A stretch of DNA of 28,297 nt, from IMG/VR virus record IMGVR_UViG_3300037493_000610, positions 1-28,297 of that record. One strand, written 5' to 3'. Shown piece after piece: positions 21,734 through 28,297 of the stretch; position 1 is the first letter of the stretch, and the number at the start of each line of letters is the position of its first letter. The notes below the pieces were generated by a model, which made no database searches, was not told the origin of the DNA, and was given only the letters and a program-made list of their open reading frames with translations. Source of the stretch: a virus. Position numbers and translations under genes: made by a program.

Positions 21734-22329
21734 TATACGCCCAATGCTAATCTATATGGTTGCAATAAATTATACACGCCCAAAGGCAATGAGTTGAAAG
21801 TAGCCCTTGAACTACTTTGCAAGTCCTCTTGGCGATTCTCATACAAGCTACCAATCAACAACAACATTGCAGATTTTATTGGTGATGGAATAGTAACAGA
21901 TGTGTTACCAACAACCATTCTTACCTTAATATTGTTTGTTACTTCTGAAGTAGATGGCCATTTTGAATTTAATGTCAAAGCCAATTTGTTTGGCTTAGAG
22001 TAGTCATCTAACAAATATGTTGTATTGCTTAATGTTTGAGTAGCATTAGCAGTATCACTGTATGTGACTGAAGTAATGCTATTTGTAGGAACTAATGGCA
22101 ACTCTATCTCATCAGGAAAAATATCCATAGCCATTTCAATAGTTTGAACAGCAAAGGCCATACTTGTGTACTGCTCACACCATTCTCTAGCAGACGTTAT
22201 CATCATGGTTATCTGAGCGTCATCAGGGTGGGCCAATGGACTACCAAATGCTTCAATACGCAAGTGGCTTCTAGCCTCTGCCAATGTGATAGGCTCTGTT
22301 GTCGCTGCTGTGATAATTTTATAGGCCAT
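21733..22329 (-). CDS. Head-tail connector (gp6-like / phiE125 gp8 family)
   Basis: A 198-residue protein. It begins with I-I-T-A-A-T-T-E-P-I-T-L-A-E-A-R-S-H-L-R-I, then D-A-Q-I-T-M-M-I-T-S-A-R-E-W-C-E-Q-Y-T, and ends P-L-G-V-Y-N-L-L-Q-P-Y-R-L. These are the markers of the phiE125 gp8-type connector family, which forms a ring beneath the portal. In the usual order, connector, head-closure and completion proteins follow, as seen here. Confidence 0.92.
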   Translation of the reverse strand: MAYKIITAATTEPITLAEARSHLRIEAFGSPLAHPDDAQITMMITSAREWCEQYTSMAFAVQTIEMAMDIFPDEIELPLVPTNSITSVTYSDTANATQTLSNTTYLLDDYSKPNKLALTLNSKWPSTSEVTNNIKVRMVVGNTSVTIPSPIKSAMLLLIGSLYENRQEDLQSSSRATFNSLPLGVYNLLQPYRLALGV

Positions 22330-22370
22330 GTTAATCTCGTTTACTCATTGTTATGCAACATTATATACAA

Positions 22371-22988
22371 TTAAGGTCTTTCTTCCCATCTTGCTCTAAA
22401 TATACCTGTAGCAGTAGCACCATCAATATTAATTAAATGAATGTAATATGTTCCAGCAGAAAATCCTTGAGGTTGCTCCTCTGAGGCGCTACTATCAACT
22501 GCCTTGTTTGGATTTGCGCCACTAAACAAATGTATTAAATCTACAGTAGTGCCACCAGTATGGGTTCCACCTGTTGTCATTGTAATCTGTGGCGTATAAG
22601 TTGATGAAGAACTCATTGTATTCGTTTTAAAGATAGGAAGCGATGTTGCAAATGTGCCACCTTCAGTTCCACCGTATCGAAGTTCAATTCTCATCTCAGC
22701 TAAATGCAACTCACCGCCAAAATTTTGAATAATCGTATTAATTGGGGCCACAACCTTAATTACTCGTGTTTGACCTGTTGGTACTGAGAACTCATAGAAT
22801 GTTCTAGCCTCACGGCCAGCAAAGAATCCTGTTTGCCCAACATCTACTCGCATACGAGCGTATGTACCATTTCCATCCGTCATAAGAACTTTAGGAGGAT
22901 AAGCCTCTACTCTTTCAGCATGAGTACCATCACCCATGTCTGTAAGTAGTTTTAAAAGCCCTTGCCAAAATGGAAATTTTACATTCAT
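22371..22988 (-). CDS. Conserved structural protein of unknown role (possible head decoration or fibre)
   Basis: A 205-residue, beta-rich protein. Its N-terminal half (D-G-T-H-A-E-R-V-E-A-Y-P-P-K-V-L, R-M-R-V-D-V-G-Q-T-G-F-F-A-G-R-E-A-R-T-F-Y-E-F) is familiar from uncharacterised proteins in the head gene clusters of other phages. The Thr/Gly/Ser-rich middle and I-H-L-I-N-I-D-G-A-T-A-T-G end suggest a jelly-roll-like surface domain. Its place between the capsid and connector genes suggests a virion decoration or fibre protein. Confidence 0.6.
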   Translation of the reverse strand: MNVKFPFWQGLLKLLTDMGDGTHAERVEAYPPKVLMTDGNGTYARMRVDVGQTGFFAGREARTFYEFSVPTGQTRVIKVVAPINTIIQNFGGELHLAEMRIELRYGGTEGGTFATSLPIFKTNTMSSSSTYTPQITMTTGGTHTGGTTVDLIHLFSGANPNKAVDSSASEEQPQGFSAGTYYIHLINIDGATATGIFRARWEERP

Positions 22989-22990
22989 AA

Positions 22991-23176
22991 TTATTTAGCT
23001 TTTGTTTCTTTTTTTACTTCTTCAACTTTAGGTTCAGCCACTTTAGTAGCATAAACTTCTACAGCTTTTTTCTCTAAGTACATATCAACTTGGTCTTTTG
23101 GCAAATCAATTTGCTGACCAATTTTTACTTTACCTAGACGGTCATGGTAAATTACTTTAAGTGTCTTAACTAACAT
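22991..23176 (-). CDS. Small hypothetical protein in the head cluster
   Basis: A 61-residue protein. Its N-terminal part (V-K-T-L-K-V-I-Y-H-D-R-L-G-K-V-K-I-G-Q-Q-I) looks like a small beta domain; a helix and a Lys/Glu-rich C-terminal tail follow. Small proteins of this sort often occur after the major capsid gene. No function is known. The terminator after the capsid gene lies just upstream, so its expression depends on readthrough. Confidence 0.6.
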   Translation of the reverse strand: MLVKTLKVIYHDRLGKVKIGQQIDLPKDQVDMYLEKKAVEVYATKVAEPKVEEVKKETKAK

Positions 23177-23184
23177 AATATCCC

Positions 23185-23225
23185 CTAAAAGATAAAAGGG
23201 GAGGCGGATTTCTCCAGCTCCCCTT
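23185..23225 (-). terminator. Terminator after the major capsid gene
   Basis: In the leftward sense, AAGGGGAG (23225-23218) pairs with CTCCCCTT (23203-23196), an 8-bp GC-rich stem with a 14-base loop, followed by a T-rich tract (TTTTATCTTTT, overlapping the stem end). It lies between the capsid stop and the next gene. It is probably a partial terminator that keeps capsid mRNA abundant relative to downstream genes. Confidence 0.75.
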
Positions 23226-23235
23226 AATTTAACTA

Positions 23236-24414
23236 CTAAGCAGCAGTGAAGTTACCGTACAAGATACCAGCAGGTGCATCTACGCCTAAGCCTAAACGCT
23301 CCTCAGCACGAATTGTCACTAAGTTTTTAGTAAAGTCATCGTTAATGTAACCCATTTCAACTGTAGAACCTTGGCGGTCATAAACAATAGCAGAGCCATT
23401 TAATTGACCAATCAAGAATTTACCAGCAGCCATGTTGTTTGACATCACGATTTGAACACCAAATGGATTCAAGCCAGCAGACATGCCAGGCATACCATAT
23501 AGATACTCACCTTTACCGCCTGTGTATGTTTCACGAGTACGCTCCATTGCACCCCAATCAGCAGGGTTTACAATAACTGTGTCTGGTGCGCGACCAATAG
23601 CCCACAATTGATATTTAGCGCGATTGATAGCATCAGTTAGCAAGTCACCAGATACAGCAGTGTAAGCAGTAAAGTTACCTGTGTCTGTTAAACCGCCTAA
23701 GTTAGGAGATGTACCGTCACCGTTCAATAATTGGCTGTCCACTTTTTGAGCTAGGCCATCACGTAAACGTGTGTTGATGTAAGCAGCAACAGCAGGAGCA
23801 TCCGCCAATAATTGGTTAGATACTTTAATCCAGTGAGCTACTGTTTCAATTGCTACATTGTATTGTTCAAATGTTGCATCTGATTCAGCTTTAGAACCAG
23901 CTTGAGCTACAGGAGCAGCATCGTTAGTCCATGAGGCTTCACGTAGGCTGTTTACCATGTTGCTAGTAACACCAATTGAAGGCAATACTTGGCGAATAGT
24001 AACAGGAGCAAAGTTACCAGCAATGATGCCTGGGCGATTTGTTGGGAATGAAGTTGTAGAACCAGAAGTTACAGTGTTTTTCACTTCCATGCGGATGATA
24101 GCGTTGCGGCTATTGGCGCTTAGGAATGATTTGAACTGTTCTGATTTAACAAATTCTTCACCAGCAGTAACGATAACTGATTCTTCTTTGGCTTTTACGC
24201 CATCAGCTAATTTTTGACCTAATGCTGAAATTTCTGCATTGATTTTAGAGTAATCTTCAGCAAGTTGTTTAACTTCTGATTTAACTTCATTATCAACTTT
24301 AGATTTTTCATCTAATTGGCCGTGGTATTGAGCCATTGATTTCTCAAGGGCAACTTGTTTTTCAGAAAGGGTTTTTAAACCGCTTTCCAACATTGATTTG
24401 ATTTCTTCAGACAT
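23236..24414 (-). CDS. Major capsid protein (HK97 family)
   Basis: A 392-residue HK97-fold capsid protein. Residues about 1-100 form a charged coiled coil, the delta/scaffold domain that the prohead protease normally removes. The mature region follows with typical segments: R-P-G-I-I, A-S-W-T-N-D-A-A-P-V-A-Q-A-G-S-K-A-E-S, Q-Y-N-V-A-I-E-T-V-A-H-W-I-K-V-S-N-Q-L-L-A-D, L-L-N-G-D-G, and P-G-I-L-Y-G-N-F at the end. It directly follows the protease gene, and a terminator follows its stop. This is the main building unit of the head. Confidence 0.95.
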   Translation of the reverse strand: MSEEIKSMLESGLKTLSEKQVALEKSMAQYHGQLDEKSKVDNEVKSEVKQLAEDYSKINAEISALGQKLADGVKAKEESVIVTAGEEFVKSEQFKSFLSANSRNAIIRMEVKNTVTSGSTTSFPTNRPGIIAGNFAPVTIRQVLPSIGVTSNMVNSLREASWTNDAAPVAQAGSKAESDATFEQYNVAIETVAHWIKVSNQLLADAPAVAAYINTRLRDGLAQKVDSQLLNGDGTSPNLGGLTDTGNFTAYTAVSGDLLTDAINRAKYQLWAIGRAPDTVIVNPADWGAMERTRETYTGGKGEYLYGMPGMSAGLNPFGVQIVMSNNMAAGKFLIGQLNGSAIVYDRQGSTVEMGYINDDFTKNLVTIRAEERLGLGVDAPAGILYGNFTAA

Positions 24415-24425
24415 GATAGTATCCT

Positions 24426-25073
24426 TTATTTGTTAGGCGTAATGCCAAATTTAAGTAATAAACTTGCAATATCTTGTTTTTGTTTTTCCGCCTCAGCTTC
24501 ACGCTGATTTAGGGAGTTGATTTTACTAACAAGATGCTTCGCATCAACCCTTGAGAAGCCGCCAACATCGCGCAGTAAGCCCTCGATTTCTTTTAGTGAA
24601 TTAGCCGCTTCTAATGCTGACTTAACTTCTGAAACACGAGCTGCTAAGTCGGCAGGTTCTTCAACTACACTAATTTCTACTAAATCAATTTCTTTAAGTA
24701 AGCGTCTGTCGTTGTCCATTTGATTAAACGCTTTTACGCGATAACCAATAGACAAACCATCAATTGCACCGTGTTTCAATGATGCAAATACGTCTGCCGC
24801 CTTAGTATGCCCAGGCGTTAATTCGCCTTCTACATATAGGCCCTTCTCATCCTCACGTATGCTAGTCCACTTGCCGATAATATCGCCATAGTGATTCCAA
24901 CGCATGCGAACTGGTCGGTCACGCCCTTCTAAAGTGTTCTTATAAGCGCCTGGTTCAATAGTATCGCCATAAGAATCTACACCGTTAAACATAGAAGCAT
25001 ATCCGCTAAAGGCAAAAGCATTGCCTACGAATTTTAGCTCCGTATTAGATAGTGATATTTGCTTGGTTTCCAT
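24426..25073 (-). CDS. Prohead protease (HK97 family, peptidase S78)
   Basis: From ATG 25073 the protein has 215 residues: F-A-F-S-G-Y-A-S-M-F-N, D-S-Y-G-D-T-I-E-P-G-A-Y, R-M-R-W-N-H-Y-G-D-I-I-G-K-W with His61 and D-G-L-S-I-G-Y-R with Ser108. These are the expected catalytic His and Ser of the herpesvirus-like prohead protease fold. It cleaves the capsid delta domain during maturation. ATG 25073 is chosen because a GGGGG ribosome-binding site lies just upstream; the gene overlaps the portal end by 29 bases. The C-terminal coiled coil may bind the scaffold. Confidence 0.93.
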   Translation of the reverse strand: METKQISLSNTELKFVGNAFAFSGYASMFNGVDSYGDTIEPGAYKNTLEGRDRPVRMRWNHYGDIIGKWTSIREDEKGLYVEGELTPGHTKAADVFASLKHGAIDGLSIGYRVKAFNQMDNDRRLLKEIDLVEISVVEEPADLAARVSEVKSALEAANSLKEIEGLLRDVGGFSRVDAKHLVSKINSLNQREAEAEKQKQDIASLLLKFGITPNK

Positions 25074-26280
25074 TTGTAGCCCCCAATGGGTTAGTTTCAA
25101 TGTCCGTTAATTTCATATTTGCACCCTGCATGTATAAGCTATCTCCACCTTCTTCATCAGGCATACCTTCTAACCTTCTTGCCTCATTAGGTGTCATAAA
25201 GCCACCGTAGATACCAACACGATACGAATCAAACCTTGTTTTTAAATCTGAACGAGTAAGTGCGTTAAAGTCAAATTCTACCTCATGGCGTTGCGCGTCA
25301 TTAGGATTCATCAAGTTAATTAATATAGATGCTTCAATTTTCTCCATTAATGGTCTTAATGTCAACTTATAGAAGCCTGATACTATCTGCTCAATACCTG
25401 AACCCCATACTGTAGAGCTTGATGTATCGTTAATCATAACTGAAGGCACACCATACCAACGGCATACCTCACTAATTTGAAATTGGCGAGAAGCCAATAA
25501 CTCAATGTCTTGCGGAGAAAGGCTAATTGCATCAAACTTCATGCCGCCCTCAAGAACCATCAAGCGTTCCTCTGCCCCTGCTGCCAAGTTATAAAACTTG
25601 TTACGAACCAAATCACGTTGCTCAGGCGTTAAGAATTTGTCCATTGACAATACGCCTGACGGTTTAGCACCGTTTTTATAAATGTTTGTAACGGCAGATT
25701 CGGCTGCTTGGGCAATTCCTAGTGTATTTCGTTGATATGCTAGTGGACTAAGGCCAATAACACCGTTACCCATCAATTTCAAATGCCAAATGTTCTTTTC
25801 AGAGTAAACATTCATGCCAGAATTGGTTTCATACTCATAAACTAGTGAGCCATCCTCTAAAAGCGTGGTTGTCATATCTGTTGACATTAATGGTAACAAA
25901 CCGACTATCCTATCGGTACCAATTCGTTGAATATAACAATAAGCGTTGCCAGAAGTGAGTAAATTGACTAAAAGTGTTTCAAAAAACTCAATTTTAGTCT
26001 GATAACGGTTGACTTTACCGTTAAAAAGTATAGATAGTGGGTGATTTGTGTCAACTTTACGACCAGTTGGGGTCATTTTATAGATGGTTAGAGGTAAACT
26101 AGATACTGTTTCTGAGATTAATTTAACGCAAGCCCACACTGAACTAAGTTGCATGGCACTGTCAAAGGTAACTGGCGAAGCTGACTGTTCAGCATAAGAG
26201 GTAGGGATGCCATACTGAACGCCCACAATGCGCCTAAGACCATCTTGCATCCAGCTACCAATTCTAGTAAAAAAGTTCAT
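25045..26280 (-). CDS. Portal protein (HK97 family)
   Basis: A 411-residue portal subunit. The family signatures are S-S-V-W-A-C-V-K-L-I-S-E-T-V-S-S-L-P-L, L-L-T-S-G-N-A-Y-C-Y-I, V-C-R-W-Y-G-V-P-S-V-M-I, and F-M-T-P-N-E-A-R. Twelve copies form the ring at one head vertex through which DNA is packed by terminase. The start overlaps the terminase stop (ATGA). The C-terminus is rich in Asn and Gly, as is common. Confidence 0.95.
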   Translation of the reverse strand: MNFFTRIGSWMQDGLRRIVGVQYGIPTSYAEQSASPVTFDSAMQLSSVWACVKLISETVSSLPLTIYKMTPTGRKVDTNHPLSILFNGKVNRYQTKIEFFETLLVNLLTSGNAYCYIQRIGTDRIVGLLPLMSTDMTTTLLEDGSLVYEYETNSGMNVYSEKNIWHLKLMGNGVIGLSPLAYQRNTLGIAQAAESAVTNIYKNGAKPSGVLSMDKFLTPEQRDLVRNKFYNLAAGAEERLMVLEGGMKFDAISLSPQDIELLASRQFQISEVCRWYGVPSVMINDTSSSTVWGSGIEQIVSGFYKLTLRPLMEKIEASILINLMNPNDAQRHEVEFDFNALTRSDLKTRFDSYRVGIYGGFMTPNEARRLEGMPDEEGGDSLYMQGANMKLTDIETNPLGATNGNQANITI

Positions 26281-27788
26281 AGTGAAATGGCGTTCCTTAA
26301 ATAATCATCAAAATCATCTTCTGCTTCTTGTGGCATCACACCAATTGCCTGAGCTAACGCTTGCATACCATCAATTCTTCCGTTAGACTTCTGTTTGGTA
26401 AATTTACGATTACCAGCAGGGTCATTTACAGTAATGGCGTTTGCTGCACACATTGTAAGCACAGGATGATTTCCATGCTTTAATTGTTTCTGTAGCAATT
26501 TAGATTCTAACTCACGGATTGCTGGTGACATAGAAATAAATCCCTGTCCAAATTCAACAAACCGTTCAAGTTCTTCTTCGCTAAACCCTGCCTTCTCAAG
26601 CCAAGGTCGCAAGAACTTCATGTTATATCGGTCAAATGCTAATTGTTTAATATTACATGTATTAAATATATCACGCAATTCATAAGCAATAAATTCGTAT
26701 TCTATAGAACGACCAGGTGTTGTTAGTAAAAACCCATCTTTAGCCCATAAATCATACGGAACCCTGTCAGACCTTGATTTTTCAGCTAAACCCTCCTCTG
26801 GCAACCAAAACCTACAATGCACATCTCCATTATCGCTTACAAGTACGAGCGCAGTCAAATCATTTACAGAAGAAAGGTCTAAACCTGCATAAAATGACAA
26901 TCCTTCCATTTCTGCTGGTAATTCACCGTTTTCTTGCCAAACTGTCCTATTTACGAACGGATTTGATGATTCCACGCGCTGATTCAAAATTAAGTTACGG
27001 TAAGAAGCCTCTGAACTCGGCATCCGCTTGGCATCAGACGCTTGTTTCATCACTTCTGTCTTATTCATCAGCTTGTAATGTGGGTTCGCCTTCTTAATCG
27101 TTTCTTCCGCAAATGGGTCATCTTCAAGCGGAGCCGTATAAAGAATAACTTTGATTGTAGGGTCTGCGCCAGTAAGAGCATCGTCAATAAGAATTGAAAG
27201 TAAATCACCGTCTGTCCTTGCTTGTGTACTAATTACAATGCTCAAGGGTTTGGCCTGAGCGCCAGCAGCCGTTTCCAAAGCCTCAAATAATTCTGACTTA
27301 GGCCCTTTAACCTGACCCAACTCATCGTGAATTATAAGTGACGGACTTAAACCGTACGCTGTAGAGGCATCCGCAGACAATGCTCTATACAATGTGCCAA
27401 GCTCAGTGCAGTAAAGCTGTTTAGCAGTATCACGTACGCCAACAAATTGTGACAGTGTTGGTGACAGTCTGACCATCTTAGCGCACAAGCTAAAAAGAAT
27501 GGCGGCTTGGTCACGAGATTGCGCGGCTGAAAATATCTGACCATTGTGTACATACTCAGGCCCAACTAAGTGAAGCAACGTAATGGCAGCCGAGAAAGTA
27601 GTCTTACCATTCTTACGGCCCATGCTGTCAATAAACATCCTAGTCGGAGAGCCGTAAATCAACTCCATCCATTCTTTCTGCTCACCTGTCAGCAAAAAAG
27701 GCTGACCAACCATTCTACCATCAGGAATATATAGGTTGGATTCAATCCACTTTATATTCCTAAGCGTTCTTGCTGATAATTTAGCCAT
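26277..27788 (-). CDS. terL: Terminase large subunit
   Basis: A 503-residue terminase large subunit of the Terminase_1 / HK97 type. Walker A is G-R-K-N-G-K-T-T (residues 57-64), Walker B is L-I-I-H-D-E (151-156), the coupling motif is S-T-Q-A (187-190), and the C-terminal RNase H-like nuclease begins G-L-D-L-S-S with Asp304. Further acidic residues follow in the nuclease (for example in L-A-F-D-R-Y-N). It cuts concatemers and powers DNA packaging through the portal. The gene begins two bases after the small-subunit gene. Confidence 0.95.
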   Translation of the reverse strand: MAKLSARTLRNIKWIESNLYIPDGRMVGQPFLLTGEQKEWMELIYGSPTRMFIDSMGRKNGKTTFSAAITLLHLVGPEYVHNGQIFSAAQSRDQAAILFSLCAKMVRLSPTLSQFVGVRDTAKQLYCTELGTLYRALSADASTAYGLSPSLIIHDELGQVKGPKSELFEALETAAGAQAKPLSIVISTQARTDGDLLSILIDDALTGADPTIKVILYTAPLEDDPFAEETIKKANPHYKLMNKTEVMKQASDAKRMPSSEASYRNLILNQRVESSNPFVNRTVWQENGELPAEMEGLSFYAGLDLSSVNDLTALVLVSDNGDVHCRFWLPEEGLAEKSRSDRVPYDLWAKDGFLLTTPGRSIEYEFIAYELRDIFNTCNIKQLAFDRYNMKFLRPWLEKAGFSEEELERFVEFGQGFISMSPAIRELESKLLQKQLKHGNHPVLTMCAANAITVNDPAGNRKFTKQKSNGRIDGMQALAQAIGVMPQEAEDDFDDYLRNAISL

Positions 27789-27790
27789 TG

Positions 27791-28243
27791 TTATTCGTTA
27801 TCTACCATCTCAGCCATTTCCCATGGCTTTTTAGATTTTACATGTCGAGTAACCGCGTTAGTGGCGGTTTCAGGGTGAAGGGCTTGTCTTGTGATACGCA
27901 TCCTAGTAGCCAATGAAGAAGCGGCTCGTGTTTCGCGCTCCGCCATGCCAAGCAATCGGTCATATCGTTTAAGGCCATCGTCATCAGCAAGCCAGCTTCG
28001 GTCAAAGTTGAGAATCTCATCGGCTAAGATACGACCTTGGACTATGTGCCGACAGTACATCTCAAGCAGTGGCGAATGGGTAGCCGTGAACGAAGTAGCT
28101 GGTTGGTCATTGACCACCTCAGTCCACACCGATATTTCAGCATCGGTGAGGTGAGCTGGAGCAGCCAACCTAGTGTTAGTGGTCAAAATCCGCGCTTGTG
28201 GCGAGATTATTGAGGCTTCTGATTTTCTTCCGCGTTTTATCAT
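27791..28243 (-). CDS. terS: Terminase small subunit
   Basis: A 150-residue protein with a basic N-terminus (IKRGRKSEAS), A-P-A-H-L-T-D-A-E-I-S-V-W-T-E-V-V, and helical S-P-L-L-E-M-Y-C-R-H-I-V, ending in a basic region (R-H-V-K-S-K-K-P-W). This order fits P27-type terminase small subunits that recognise the packaging site on phage DNA. The ATG at 28243 is preceded by an in-frame stop and has no clear Shine-Dalgarno sequence. It is the first late gene in the window; the 54 bases upstream are AT-rich without a clear promoter. Confidence 0.85.
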   Translation of the reverse strand: MIKRGRKSEASIISPQARILTTNTRLAAPAHLTDAEISVWTEVVNDQPATSFTATHSPLLEMYCRHIVQGRILADEILNFDRSWLADDDGLKRYDRLLGMAERETRAASSLATRMRITRQALHPETATNAVTRHVKSKKPWEMAEMVDNE

Positions 28244-28297
28244 TTTTTAATAATACATCATTTTTACAAAAAAAGTACGAATTTATGAACAAGAGGG

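Noticed and set aside
1-28297. Lysogeny genes, tRNA genes, CRISPR arrays or insertion sequences
   Set aside because: No integrase, CI-type repressor pair, cloverleaf, spaced repeat array or transposase was seen. The window alone cannot say whether the phage is temperate.
28244-28297. Late promoter upstream of the terminase small subunit
   Set aside because: Only AT-rich sequence with poor matches to -35 and -10 at correct spacing; the window ends too soon to judge.

Overview
This window is part of a tailed-phage genome: a siphovirus with an HK97-type head and a lambda-type non-contractile tail. It is AT-rich and tightly packed. No rRNA, tRNA, integrase, transposase or CRISPR array is visible. 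The left end (about 1-3082) holds rightward early genes: the C-terminal end of a DEAD/DEAH helicase, a VRR-NUC nuclease and a string of very small proteins (HTH, winged helix, zinc fingers, DUF3310, a small membrane protein). From the right end back to 3083, everything runs leftward as one late block: terminase small and large subunits, portal, prohead protease, major capsid protein, connector and completion proteins, tail tube, tail chaperone with a probable -1 frameshift, tape measure, tail-tip proteins, a 2197-residue NlpC/P60-gpI-gpJ fusion, a tail fibre with several small fibre-like proteins, a lysis cassette (coiled-coil membrane protein, M15 endopeptidase, holin, nested lipoprotein), a metallophosphoesterase and a small unknown protein.

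The main discovery is a 23-codon gene on the minus strand at 2006-2077, inside the rightward early region. It encodes a convincing PqqA, the ribosomal precursor peptide of the redox cofactor pyrroloquinoline quinone (PQQ). It keeps the Glu15 and Tyr19 that are crosslinked into PQQ, has a Shine-Dalgarno sequence, and is followed by a rho-independent terminator facing the same way. No pqqB-E genes are present, so the host would have to supply the enzymes. From memory, the peptide looks most like PqqA of methylotrophic betaproteobacteria (Methylophilaceae). With the AT-rich genome, this suggests a phage of a Methylophilaceae-like methylotroph that may support host methanol oxidation during infection. 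The host call is an inference from one short peptide.

The two main transcription units converge with no base between their stop codons (3082/3083) and no visible terminator. The nearest leftward terminator is about 1.1 kb further on, just past pqqA. Late leftward transcripts could therefore run antisense through several early genes and read pqqA in sense, while early rightward transcripts would be antisense to it. Other points of interest are a probable tail-chaperone frameshift site (A_AAT_TTT), a terminator-like hairpin that shares its arm with the chaperone ribosome-binding site, a lipoprotein nested in the holin gene, and a cassette-like row of small fibre genes with near-identical start regions.
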